A stretch of DNA of 28,912 nt from JBCDLI01 sp038745535 (lineage in GTDB: Bacteria > Pseudomonadota > Alphaproteobacteria > Rhizobiales > Rhizobiaceae), in contig JBCDLI010000028.1 in NCBI GenBank assembly GCA_038745535.1, positions 1 to 28,912 on the forward strand. The letters are read 5' to 3'. Under the pieces are notes generated by a model, which made no database searches, was not told the origin of the DNA, and worked only from the letters and a program-made list of their open reading frames with translations. This document shows, piece by piece, positions 1 through 9,332 of this stretch (position 1 is the first letter of the stretch; each line of letters begins with the position of its first letter). The position numbers were made by a program, and so were the translations under genes.

Positions 1-27
1 GCTCCATACCTACCCATTCCGCATCAA

Positions 28-162
28 CTGTCGTCAGGCTCACGCCATGACTCCATCGGCTTGCCCTTGCCTTAGGCACTAAGGACAAGGCTCAAGGACA
101 CATGATCACTCATGATGTCTCAACCCAATGGAGTCATGGCGCAACGCTGCGCCAGACGACAG
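28..162. repeat. Long nested inverted repeat (putative cruciform or structured RNA)
   Basis: Two nested perfect arm pairs are visible. CTGTCGTC at 28-35 pairs with GACGACAG at 155-162, and a 14-base arm at 43-56 (CGCCATGACTCCAT) pairs with 128-141. A further hairpin lies inside, with CCTTAG at 70-75 pairing with CTAAGG at 79-84, extended by CCTTG at 65-69 with CAAGG at 86-90. The nesting makes chance unlikely. It could be a replication or transfer origin, a mobile-element end or a structured RNA. I cannot decide between these from sequence alone, and the window edge is only 27 bases away. Confidence 0.7.
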
Positions 163-203
163 TGAGCGGTACGCGTACAGCCCACCATCCCACCCCTTCC
201 TCC

Positions 204-237
204 ACCCATCATGAATGCTGATGCATTCATGATGGGT
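204..237. repeat. Perfect 15-bp hairpin with 4-base loop
   Basis: Positions 204-218 and 223-237 are exact reverse complements (15 bp), separated by TGAT. No T-run follows on either strand, so it does not look like a standard Rho-independent terminator. Together with the flanking inverted repeats it forms one structured block at 28-336. Confidence 0.8.
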
Positions 238-273
238 GTCAGCGTATACTGTGGCCAGACATAGTTCCTTCAT

Positions 274-336
274 GTCAGCGCCCTGGGTTCCCGCCCGCTC
301 CAGGCAACGAGCGTCGCGTTTGCTTTAGGCGCTGAC
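274..336. repeat. Third inverted repeat of the 5' block
   Basis: GTCAGCGCC at 274-282 pairs with GGCGCTGAC at 328-336. A nested CCTGG/CCAGG pair lies at 282-286 and 300-304. The function is unknown. The stem sequence is unrelated to the CRISPR repeat found further downstream. Confidence 0.6.
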
Positions 337-386
337 CTGTTCGCGCTAAGACTTTCTTCAATCCTTACTAGCTTTTACACAGCCGG

Positions 387-724
387 ATGCAGCACACAGC
401 CGTGTGTGGCGCACCGGAAACCGCCAAAGCCGACGCCTTGGCGGCGCTGGTACAGACCGACATGGATGCCGGTCACTCGGCGGCAAGGCTTACAAGCAAG
501 CCTACCGCCTGAACTGCCCGCTCGTTGTGCTCAACGTCTCCGTGTCCAATACACACATCGACCACGTGATGAACATTGTCGGCGAGGAAATCGGCGTTTA
601 TAAGTATCTGGCCCTCGCGACCGCGCCGGAGTTCCGCACGCCGTTCAAAGTGCCGCGTGGATTGTTGACTACGACCAGTACGGGTAAGCGCTGCGGCATG
701 AGCGAGTTCGAGATCATTCGCTAA
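387..724 (+). pseudogene. Possible broken small gene, unrecognised
   Basis: From an ATG at 387 one frame reads a protein-like stretch (ETAKADALAALVQTDMDAGH and onward) and stops near 510. From about position 480 a different frame has strong G/C in third codon positions and runs to a TAA at 722-724, ending SEFEIIR. The two halves look like one gene broken by a frameshift near 480-495. I see no convincing ribosome binding site and do not recognise the product. It may be a remnant flanking the structured block, or chance open sequence. The next feature downstream is the convergent tracrRNA terminator at 794-828. Confidence 0.25.
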
Positions 725-792
725 GTCGCTTCCGTTCCAAAGCTGCCTGTCGGTATGTCGACGGCGGACGGCTTTAACGTATAAATATCTGC

Positions 793-890
793 GAAAATAA
801 AGCGGCCAACCCGAAGGCTGACCGCTTTTTTGCATTTTGTGACTTTCGTCTTGTTAACGGAAAGCCTGACTTTCCAGAGTGCTAAATGCG
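793..890 (-). ncRNA. tracrRNA of the type II-C CRISPR system
   Basis: The RNA pairs with the CRISPR repeat to make the guide duplex that Cas9 loads. On the minus strand, 884 down to 853 is complementary to nearly the whole 36-nt repeat. A 14-bp block (871-884) and a 7-bp block (864-870) are perfect, separated by a one-base bulge. Pairing then continues with a few mismatches and a bulge down to the repeat's GTTG start. Next comes a short GAC-GAAA-GUC hairpin (850-841), like a nexus, and then a 13-bp terminator hairpin. The strand call rests on the terminator: as minus-strand RNA it is fully paired with two G-U wobbles and a cUUCGg loop, while the plus-strand RNA would have two A-C mismatches. 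The 5' end near 888-890 is a guess from a weak TATTTC -10 element. The gene is divergent from cas9. Confidence 0.82.
794..828 (-). terminator. Rho-independent terminator of the tracrRNA
   Basis: The stem arms are 799-811 and 816-828 with loop 812-815, followed on the minus strand by UUUAUUUU. The plus strand also has a T6 run after the hairpin, so some bidirectional termination is possible. The two compensating wobble pairs (806 with 821, 809 with 818) favour minus-strand function. Confidence 0.8.
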
Positions 891-981
891 TAAGTGAAAT
901 ACAGTTTCGCTTGTACTAAAGCAAGTCGTTTTCCAATGTTGAGAAGCTGACTGTGGCCTAATGATTGGAGAAGGAAAGACT

Positions 982-3900
982 ATGACTTGGCGGTTGGGCA
1001 TTGATCTTGGAACAAACTCTTTGGGTTGGGCAGCGCTGGAATTAAAGCAGGAGGCTGATCGCTGGACGCCGCGCGCCTTAGTAGACTGCGGTGTTCGCAT
1101 TTTCTCCGATGCGCGCAATCCGAAGGACAAGCAGTCCAACGCGGTCAAGCGGCGCGAACCACGTGGGGCGCGCCGGAATCGAGACCGCTATTTGCGCCGT
1201 CGTGACCGGCTTATGCGCCAACTGGTTTCATTCGGTTTGATGCCTGATGATCCCCAAGCCCGCAAAGTGCTTGAAGGCGGTGCAGGCGCTGATTTGACAG
1301 AAACCGATCCCTGGATGTTGCGGGCCCGAGCGCTTGGCGAGCAGATATCATTGCATCAATTGGGCCGCGCGATCTTCCACCTTCATCAGCGGCGCGGCTT
1401 CAAATCCAATCGCAAGGCAGATCGCGGCGGCGACGAAAAGGGCAAGGTGAACGAAGCGACAAAACGCACATGCACAACTGGCTGAGCACAAGGCGCGCAC
1501 GCTCGGTGAGCTTTATGGGCGGCGTAGACTTGAAACGCATCTTCAAAACCAAAGCCTTGCCAAAGGCGGGCGCGCGCCGCAGCCGGTCGCTCGCGTTCGC
1601 AAATCTGGTGAGGGCAACAACTGGCAGTATGACTACTATCCAACGCGGGCGTTGATCCTCGATGAGTTCGATAAGATGTGGGCCTCACAACTGCGCTTTC
1701 ACGGGGAGGCATTAAGCGAGGACGCAAGAGCCGCTTTGCGCAACACCATCGAATGGCAGCACCCGCTCAAGTCGCCGCCAGTGGGCAAATGTACGCTGTT
1801 GCCCGAGCATGAGCGTGCGCCAAAGGCGCTGCCGTCATCGCAACGCGCGCGCATCCTGCAGGAAGTCAATGCACTACGCGTCGGACGCGCAGGAGAAGCC
1901 AAGCGAGCTCTGACACTAGCTGAACGTGACGCTATTGTGGAACGGTTGACACGCCCGACCAGCAAAACCGCAAAAGTGTCTTTTGATCAAATCCGAAAGC
2001 TTAAAGCGCTTGATCTGTCGCCCTATGATGTTTTCAGCTTGGAAAGTGAAAAGCGCACCGGGCTCGACGGTGACAGAACCGCGGCGGCGCTCATGCAGAA
2101 GAACCGATGGGGTCCAGCGTGGCTCGATCTGCCTCTGAGCGAACAGGATGCCATTGTCGACCGCCCGCGCAACGAGGAGAAGGAAGCCGCTATCTTTTCG
2201 TTGCTGACGGACGAACACGGGTTTGACCGTGAGACAGCCGAGCGCATTGCCGATTGCCCACTGCCCGACGGTTATGGAAATTTGAGCGCACAGGCGCTGG
2301 CCCTGATCCTTCCCGCGCTGGAAGCCGACGTGACAACCTATGACAAGGCTGTTGCCTCGGTTCCCGGTCTTCACCACAGCCTGCTCGGGACCGGAGAAGT
2401 CTTCGACGAAGGCCTGCCGTACTATGGGAAAGTCTTGGAGCGTTCAGTCGCTTTCGGTTCCGGTGAAACGGACGAGAAACGCTATGGCAAAGTCTCTAAC
2501 CCGACGGTGCATGTGGCGTTGGTGCAAGTGCGCGCGGTGGTCAATGATTTGATCCGCCGCTTTGGAGCACCCGAAGAAATCGTGCTGGAACTGGCGCGTG
2601 ATCTGCCCATGTCGGCGCGTGGCAAGGCCGAAGAGAAGCGGCGTCAGGCCGACAACCAGAAAGCCAATGAGGCGCGATCTGCGGAATTGGCAAAGTATGG
2701 CGTTGCAGACACCTATCAAAACCGCATGAAGTTGCGCCTTTATGAGGAGCTGGATGCGTTGGGTAAACGCTGCGTGTTTTCAGGCGAGCATATCCCGCTG
2801 ACGAGCCTGTTCACCGACGCGGTTGAGATCGAACATATTTTGCCATTTTCTCGTACCCTCGATGACGGGTTTTCCAACAAAACGCTGGCGACGCGCAAAG
2901 CGAACCGCGACAAGGGCAACCGGAGCCCGCATGAAGCGTTTGGCCATTCACCCGACACTTATGACTGGGATGAGATTAAGAAGCGCATCGCTGAACTGCC
3001 TGCAAACAAGCGTTGGCGGTTTGACCCCGATGCCATGGAGCGCTTCGACAATGAAGAGCGTGATTTCTTGGCGCGGCAACTCAATGATACGCGCTACATT
3101 TCAAGACTTGCAAAGGCCTACCTGGAAGCAATTTATGGCGGACAGGGGCACAAAGGGTCGACGAACCGCGTGTGGGTTGTGACGGGGCGCCAGACAGCCG
3201 ATCTGCGCCATCACTGGGGGCTGAATTCCATTTTGCGCGGTCACAATGCGGAGGCTAGCGATCGGGCCCGCAAAAATCGTGAGGATCACCGCCATCACGC
3301 CATTGACGCTATCGTAATCGGTTGCACGGACCGCGCCATGCTGAAGGCCGCCGCTGACGCCGCAAAGCAAAAGGAAAGCGTGGACAGCGACCGCCTGCTT
3401 GCCGACATTGAAGCTCCATGGGACGGGTTTCGAGATGAGGTGGCCGCCAAGGTGAGGGCGACGGTTATCAGTCATAAGCCCGATCACGGCTTTCAGGACG
3501 CAATGCACAATGATACCGCCTACGGGATCGCAAAAGGTAAGGATGGCGAACCCGATAAGCGTGGCGTTCGAACGGTGGTTACGCGCAAGCCAATCGACAG
3601 CTTTGAAGCGCCCAAAGACCTGCAGAAAATCCGCGATTTCCCGATCAAAATGGCGCTCCTTGAGGCAACACAGGGCTTGTCCGGCAAGGCGTTCAAAGAA
3701 TGCCTGCTACAAACTGCCGAGTCGATGAAACCGTCAGTGCGGCGCGTGCGCATCGAGGAGAAGCTCAAGGTCATTCCGATAACCGATCAGCACGGGCACG
3801 AATACAAGGCCTACAAGGGTGATGGCAATTATTGCTACGACATCTGGGCCGACGCCAAAGGCAGATGGAAGGGTGAGGTAATTTCCACCTTCGATGCTTA

Positions 3901-4207
3901 CCAGCTGGCTCGAAACGACCGGGACTGGTGGCGCAAACCCGTGGGGCGTGACGGCCAGCCTCTTGCCATGCGTATCCGCAAGGGTGATCTGGTGCAGGCC
4001 GAAATTGATGGCACGCCCAAGATTCTGATCGTGTACAAATTCACCCAGGGCACAATCAATCTGGCCGAGCATCAAGAGGCCGATGCCTCGGCGCGGGTGA
4101 ACAAAAAAGAACTGAAAGCCATTGCGATGGCGCCGAGCGCACTTCAAAAAAATAATGCGAAGCGCGTAACCGTAAGTCCCTCCGGCGTGGTGAAGATTTA
4201 CGATTAA
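982..4207 (+). pseudogene. cas9: Cas9 endonuclease, type II-C, interrupted by one frameshift
   Basis: RNA-guided DNA endonuclease. The start at 982 is chosen because GGAGAAGG (966-973) lies 8 bases before it. An in-frame ATG at 961 has no such site. Repairing one base gives about 1074 residues, normal for II-C. Visible parts in order: RuvC-I GIDLGTNSLGW (D8); an arginine-rich bridge helix from about residue 56; RuvC-II VLELARDL (E536); an HNH domain around EIEHILPFSRTLDDGFSNK (H618); RuvC-III HHAIDA (H771, D775); and a C-terminal PAM-interacting region ending VKIYD. The first frame ends at a TGA (1483-1485). The downstream frame is open from 1451 through the TAA ending at 4207. The shift therefore lies in 1451-1485, most simply one extra A in the A4 run 1461-1464. 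As written, the product would stop after about 167 residues. Sequencing error, real decay or slippage cannot be separated here. Confidence 0.93.
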
Positions 4208-4273
4208 TAGGCAAAGTCGGCATGGGTGCGGCCCGCCATGGTATGAATTAGCGTCGCTAGGCGGGAGACGCAG

Positions 4274-5200
4274 ATGCAAAACCGGATTGTAGAGATCAGC
4301 TCCGAGGGTGCTTATCTGAGCGTGTCGCGCGGCTTTATGAGCGTGCGGGTCAAGGATACCGAAGCTGGACAGGTGGCCATCGACGATATGGCCGCATTGG
4401 TGGTGCGCGGAAACGGGGCGAGTATTTCGATCAATCTGTGTGCACGCCTTGCCCAAGCCAATGTGCCAGTGGTGATTTGCGGGACTGATCAGGCGCCCGC
4501 TAGTGTTTTGTGGCCCGTTGACGGGCACTTCGCTCAAGGGTTGCGCATGCAGGCGCAGGCAGTGGCAAACAAACCACTGCTGAAGCGTTTATGGGCGCAA
4601 ATGGTACGGGCGAAAATCACTGCTCAGGCCGATGTCCTGGCGTTGATGGAGTTGGACGCCGCCGACTTGCGCGCAATGGCCCGTCGCGTGAAATCCGGTG
4701 ACGCGGAGAATCTCGAAGCGCAGGCCGCACGGCGTTACTGGTTGCGACTGATGGGCGATGATTTTCGACGTGACCGCGCACAGGAGGGCGCAAACGCAGC
4801 GCTCAACTATGGCTACACCGTGCTGCGCGCAGGTGCGGCGCGCGCAATCGTGGCTGCTGGGTTGCACCCGTCGCTTTCCATCAATCACCAGAGCCGGGGC
4901 GACGCGCTGCGGCTGGCTGACGATCTCATGGAGCCGTTTCGCCCGTGGGTCGATCTGCGCGTAAAGCAACTGGCGGGCGATGGTGCGTCGCTAGCTGCCA
5001 TTGTGTTGACACCGGAGACCAAGCGCTTTTTGACGGCAGTGTTGCAGCTCGATCTCGATACGCGCCATGGCGCGAGCCCGCTTCAACTGTGCATGGACCG
5101 CATGGCGCAATCGCTGGTGCGCGTTTTCACCGGTGACGATGCATTGATGGACCTGCCCGGCCCCGCGCTGCCATTGGCCGCCACCCATGGCGCATCATGA
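4274..5200 (+). CDS. cas1: Cas1 integrase, type II-C
   Basis: Cas1 joins Cas2 in the complex that inserts new spacers into the array. The product has 308 residues, usual for type II. A GGCGGGAG ribosome binding site precedes the ATG. The C-terminal all-helical catalytic domain is recognisable: LEAQAARRYW holds the metal-binding glutamate, NYGYTVLRA follows, and GLHPSLSINHQ plus LADDLMEPFRP supply the conserved histidine and aspartate. The N-terminal beta domain occupies roughly residues 1-90. The gene follows cas9 after 66 bases and overlaps cas2 by 4 bases (ATGA), so the two are probably translated together. No damage is visible, unlike cas9. Confidence 0.95.
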   Translation: MQNRIVEISSEGAYLSVSRGFMSVRVKDTEAGQVAIDDMAALVVRGNGASISINLCARLAQANVPVVICGTDQAPASVLWPVDGHFAQGLRMQAQAVANKPLLKRLWAQMVRAKITAQADVLALMELDAADLRAMARRVKSGDAENLEAQAARRYWLRLMGDDFRRDRAQEGANAALNYGYTVLRAGAARAIVAAGLHPSLSINHQSRGDALRLADDLMEPFRPWVDLRVKQLAGDGASLAAIVLTPETKRFLTAVLQLDLDTRHGASPLQLCMDRMAQSLVRVFTGDDALMDLPGPALPLAATHGAS

Positions 5201-5544
5201 CCAAACGGCAGCTTTCTCACGTAAGCGGATACAAATTCATGTGGGTTATGGTTCTGTTTGACTTGCCGACGACGACGAAAATGGAGCGCAAACGCTACGG
5301 CAAGTTCCGCGATTTCCTGCTCGACAACGGGTTCGAGATGGCGCAATTTTCTGTGTATGTGAAGCACACAAGCGGCAAAGAAGCCGTGGAAGCGATTATC
5401 CGCAAGGTTGAGAAGGCCATGCCAATCGAAGGCAAAGTGGACATTTTGCAATTTACCGACAAGCAATATGAAAACATCGTTTGCCTGCGTGGCGACCACC
5501 GCGCCGATTCGCCCAAAAACCTCGAGCAACTGGTGATGTTTTAA
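5197..5544 (+). CDS. cas2: Cas2, type II-C
   Basis: Cas2 is the structural partner of Cas1 in spacer acquisition and forms the dimer at the centre of the integrase. The product is 115 residues from the ATG that overlaps the cas1 stop. MWVMVLFDLPT carries the conserved aspartate at the end of the first beta strand, and FSVYVKHTSGKEAVEAIIRKV is the usual following segment. An internal ATG at MWVMV would give a protein nearer the common 100 residues, but the overlapping start fits translational coupling and the longer N-terminus occurs in type II Cas2. It is directly followed by a hairpin and the array. Confidence 0.93.
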   Translation: MTKRQLSHVSGYKFMWVMVLFDLPTTTKMERKRYGKFRDFLLDNGFEMAQFSVYVKHTSGKEAVEAIIRKVEKAMPIEGKVDILQFTDKQYENIVCLRGDHRADSPKNLEQLVMF

Positions 5545-5549
5545 TGAAA

Positions 5550-5592
5550 ACAGAGCGCTTTTATCCCATATTAAAGGACAAAAACGCTCTGT
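5550..5592 (-). terminator. Inverted repeat between cas2 and the array
   Basis: ACAGAGCG at 5550-5557 pairs with CGCTCTGT at 5585-5592 across a 27-base loop in which CTTT/AAAG can pair. Read on the minus strand the stem is followed by UUUUCAUU. It could therefore end transcripts leaving the array before they run antisense into cas2. On the plus strand no good T-run follows. A leader-anchoring role is also possible. Confidence 0.45.
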
Positions 5593-5617
5593 ATTTCAAT
5601 TACCTAGCCGCTGGTCA

Positions 5618-5719
5618 GGTCTAGCACTCTGGAAAAGTCAGGCCAACCGCAACTGAAAGTCGTGTTTAGATTGGCGAGGTTCGGGTCTAGCACTCTGGAA
5701 AAGTCAGGCCACATTTGAC
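5618..5719 (-). CRISPR. Minimal CRISPR array: two 36-nt repeats, one 30-nt spacer
   Basis: A 28-base block is repeated exactly at 5618-5645 and 5684-5711, with a period of 66. Taking 36-nt repeats (5618-5653 and 5684-5719) leaves a 30-nt spacer at 5654-5683, the usual type II geometry. Read on the minus strand the first copy begins GTTGCGGTTGG, matching the GTTGCGG start known for alphaproteobacterial II-C repeats, and its whole length pairs with the tracrRNA. The second copy differs in the 8 bases farthest from cas2, as expected of a terminal degenerate repeat. Transcription on the minus strand, opposite to the cas genes, is inferred from the tracrRNA pairing. The spacer target cannot be determined here. 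Confidence 0.88.
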
Positions 5720-5756
5720 AACTCTACCGGGGTAGTCGGCTTCTCGAGCCTGATGC

Positions 5757-6113
5757 TTAAATGCGTTGAAGCGCGGTCGAAAGCGTTTGCTTTGTGAACG
5801 GCTTCTCCAAAATCGGTACACTGCTCAAATCTGCCGGAAACTCGTTTGAATTGTAGCCCGAAACGAACAAAACTCTGGTGTTTTGATCGAGCAACTCGCG
5901 GGCAAAATCGAAACTGTTCTCACCATTTCCAAGATTGACGTCAAGAATCGCCAATTCCACCTTCGCACACTCGGTGATGGCTCGCGCTTTCTTCAATGAT
6001 CGCGCAGAATGAACGTTTTGCACTCCGATTTCATGCAACAGGTCTTCGCCGTCCAATGCGATGAGCGCCTCATCCTCAAGGTAGAGCGTCACCTTCTCAG
6101 AATTGTGATGCAT
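5757..6113 (-). CDS. Single-domain response regulator
   Basis: This 118-residue protein is a bare CheY-like receiver without an output domain. The acid pocket is E13/D14, the phosphoacceptor is D58 in AILDVNLG, the switch serine is S85 (LFVSGY) and the conserved lysine is K104 (LEKPF). Its start lies inside the end of the upstream kinase gene (17-base overlap), so it was made with that kinase and was probably its phosphotransfer partner or a phosphate sink. Unlike the kinase it is intact. The last codon is only 37 bases from the array on the other side, so its transcription could run into the array on the same strand. Confidence 0.88.
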   Translation of the reverse strand: MHHNSEKVTLYLEDEALIALDGEDLLHEIGVQNVHSARSLKKARAITECAKVELAILDVNLGNGENSFDFARELLDQNTRVLFVSGYNSNEFPADLSSVPILEKPFTKQTLSTALQRI

Positions 6114-9100
6114 CGGGTATCTCAGTCTGCTGTGTGATGTGATCTATTCCGATTTCGAAAACGCCCACCAAACCCGTGGGTTCCCACCTAAATTCCATCT
6201 CGCCTTCCAAGGTGTCGCCGATCGTAGATGATATCAGCTTGCTCCCAAAACCTCTGCCCTCGGGCACTTTCACTTCCGGCCCACTGATTTCCCGCCATGT
6301 GAGGCGGAGTATTTCGCCATCGTCTTCGTCTGTCCGCGCCCATGCGATTTCTACACGCCCGTCCGCCACCGACAGGGCCCCATACTTCGCCGCATTTGTC
6401 GCCAGTTCGTGCAACGCCATGCCAAGGGAGAGCGTGGCTTGCGGAACTGTCAAAATCTCAGGACCGCGAATTTTCACAGAGTCGCTGCCGTACACATCGG
6501 TTAGTTCGGACTCCGCCAGTGCACGCAAGCTCGTCAGGCCCCAATTTTCGGCGGCGAGCAATTGGTGGGTTTTGCCAAGAGCCATCAGACGATCATAAAG
6601 CGTTTTGAGCACGATCTCCGGCTCACGGTCGTCACGGCGGGCGCGGTTCACAAGTGCGGTCACATTGCCAAGCATGTTTTTCACGCGATGCTGCAACTCG
6701 CGCATCACACGGCGTAGGTCTGCTTCCATTTCCGCATACTGCGTGACGTCGCGAACATTGACGCCAACCGCGATCACCTCTTCATTGTCACGAAGCGGAT
6801 ACCAGTCAACGATCCACGTGCGCTCTTCGTCGGGACGCGCTGCGGTAAATCCGGAAATTTCTTGATCGAGAATGGGTTCACCGGTCTTAAACACTTCCAG
6901 AACCGGATTGACCACGTCATCACCGAGATCAGGCACGATGTCCCTCAGCGTTTTACCTTCGTGCTCGGCAATGGATGCTCCATTAATTTCTGCCAGCCGC
7001 TGGTTCACCCTCAGATACGTCGTATCGGGAGCGAGCAACGCCATTGCTGCTGGACTGACGCGGTAGAGCTCCTCAACTTCGGCGAGGGTTCGGCGAGCAC
7101 GCGCTTCAGATGATTCAAGGCGGGTCGCGTATTGGCGCAGTTCGGTGATATCGATCAGGGTAAAGACGACACCGCGCAGATCGTCGTCCTGGCCAAGACT
7201 TGGCACCACGCGAAGCCTCAACTCTGTTTGACCGTCAAGCGAGGTCAATTCGCTCTCGGCTATCTTCCCGGTTTGCGTCACGTGCTCGCAGAGCGAAAGC
7301 AGATCATCCATGGGAAGATTGGACGCGATGTCCGTGAGGGGTCGCCCGATGTCGGTTTCCACGAGCTTGAAATAATCCTTCGCCATCGTGGTGAAGCGGC
7401 GGATTTTCAGACCTTCATCAAGGAATATAGTCGCAATACTGGTGCTTCTCACGAAGTCTTTGAGGTCGTTGTTGAGTTCTTTAACTTCGGCAAGGCGAGA
7501 TTGAAGCTCATCATTTGCCGTTGATGCCTCCTCGTTTGCAGATTGAAGCTCCTCGTTCATCGACATCATTTCTTCGTTGGAACTCTTTAATTTCTCATTT
7601 GATGTTTCCAGTTCGTCAATCGTTGTTCGCAGGGTTTGGCGGGCATCGTCCAGTTCCTGTTCCAACCCTTTGACGTATTCGCTTTCATCACCCGTTGAAG
7701 AAGTGAGAACACGGTCTGCTGACGCCAGTTCTTCAGATACATCACTAAAAATGAAAAACCGGTGGCCGCTGCGCATCTCTTCGCTGCGGATTTCCAATTT
7801 TACCGTCTTGTCGTCGATTTTGCCTTGGAATTGCGCTGAACTGATCTTGCCTTCCGCGCCTGAAGTTTGGCTGTTAAGCCTGCGAACTATACTCCCCAGT
7901 GCGGGGTGGATGAGCGCGCCAATTTGGGTGTCCACATTTCCGCCACGCACCTTCAAAAAACGCTCAGCGCTTTTTGACAGCTGAATAACAGCTCCATCGG
8001 GTCCGACGATGATGTGCGGGGGTGTGTGTCTTTCCAGAATTGCGGTGGTGATGCCATTATCGTCTCGCAGGCGGTGCCGTTGGTCATCGGCGGACTCGCG
8101 AGATTGATAATCACGTTCTTTCCCGAGGCCCAAAGAGAGATCGAGGGGCGCAGCAGTTTTGTCGTCTCGTTTGTAAAGATGGGCCTTCGCATCGGCCTCA
8201 ATGAACCCGGTGTGAATTCCATTCGCGGTTTCACTGGTGCCAAGAATAAGGAAACCGTCAGGCTTCAAACCGTAGTGGAACACATTCATCGCGTGCTTTT
8301 GCAGGCGCTTTTCGAAATAGATCAGCACGTTCCGGCATGAGACCAAATCGAGACGCGAGAACGGAGGATCTTTGACCAGACTTTGCTGGGAGAACCGCAC
8401 AACTGCCCGAAGCCGCTTGCCAACTGAATACCCATCTGTCGTTGGAACCATATATTGCTCAAGCAGAGCGTCGGGTATCTCTTCGGCGACTTTGTTGGTG
8501 TAGTGGCCGGTGCGCGCCGTGTGCAGAGCGTCTTCATCGATGTCGGTTCCGAAAATAGTCACGGTCGCTTTTGAGTCTTGCCGATCAAGCTCGGCCAAGG
8601 CAAGCATGCCGAATGAGTAGGCTTCCTCTCCCGAAGAACATCCTGGCACCCAGCAACGAATTTCTTCGGCTGCGCCACGCGAACGGATAAGTTCGGGAAC
8701 GACCTTTTTTTTTCAAAAATTGCAAAGGCATCTTTGTCTCGGAAGAAACCTGTCACATTGATGAGGAGATCGCGTTGCAGTTGGAACGCCTCATCGCGCT
8801 CCCGGATCAATTTCTCGACATACATGGACGGGCTGGTAATGCCGACGACAGACATGCGCTTAGATAGGCGCCGCTCCAGCGTGGATTGCTTGTATTCGGA
8901 AAAATCGTGGCCTGTGTGATAGCGCACATGGCGAAAGACAGTATCAAAGAAGTCTCTGTCGCTTCCGATTGCCGGCACTAAGTCGGCCTGACGGCGACGG
9001 TAGTTTTTCAACACGTCAGCCATCTCTTCAATGGTAAGCGTCATATCAACAGCGTCGGATGCAATCGCGCTGGTGGGCATCCCATCATATTCGGATTGTT

Positions 9101-9332
9101 CGGGGTCTTGCGCGATGACCAGACCGCCGGCCTCCTTTATGGCCTTGACCCCGTCGCTGCCGTCACTCCCGGTGCCCGATAGGATGATCGCGACCGCCTT
9201 TTCGCCGACATCCTTGGCAAGGCTCACAAAAAACGTATCGATGGGACGCCGCTGGCCGCGCGGTGTATCAAACGGTTCCACAATGAGTTTTCGATTCTCA
9301 ACGCGGAGCGCACTGCCCGGTGGGAAAAATGT
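6097..9332 (-). pseudogene. CheB-CheR-PAS-HWE histidine kinase, truncated and frameshifted
   Basis: This is a hybrid chemotaxis-type sensor. From the N-terminus are the end of a CheB methylesterase domain (ILSGTGSDG with the catalytic-site aspartate), the helical and SAM-binding parts of a CheR methyltransferase (WVPGCSSGEEAYS, SCRNVLIYF), a PAS region, a coiled coil (about 7470-7690), a second PAS domain, and an HWE kinase (HRVKN phosphoacceptor box, HELATNAAKYGALS, WRE, GFGSKL). Two lesions are clear. The frame changes at a run of nine A (minus strand, 8705-8713), where ten would restore FEKKKVVPELIRSRG. The readable CheB part also begins at FFPPGSALRVEN near 9332, just after a stop, so the half carrying the catalytic serine motif is missing. 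Downstream pieces (8649-6097) could still be translated alone. The adjacent response regulator is intact. Confidence 0.85.

Noticed and set aside
282..304. tRNA or tmRNA-like T-arm (CCTGG, GTTCCCGCCCGCT, CCAGG)
   Set aside because: No matching acceptor stem, D-arm or CCA context. The pairing is better explained as part of the inverted-repeat block.
864..960. tracrRNA on the plus strand, running from the anti-repeat toward cas9
   Set aside because: Only weak hairpins and no good terminator follow on that side. The repeat's GTTGCGG end and the downstream terminator with wobble pairs fit the minus strand.
1652..4207. Separate shorter cas9-like gene starting at TTG 1652
   Set aside because: The frame is open and Cas9-like from 1451 onward, so this is the rest of the frameshifted cas9, not a gene with its own start.
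3734..4537. 267-residue minus-strand open frame across the cas9 end and cas1 start
   Set aside because: It is antisense to two well-supported cas genes and shows no recognisable motif.
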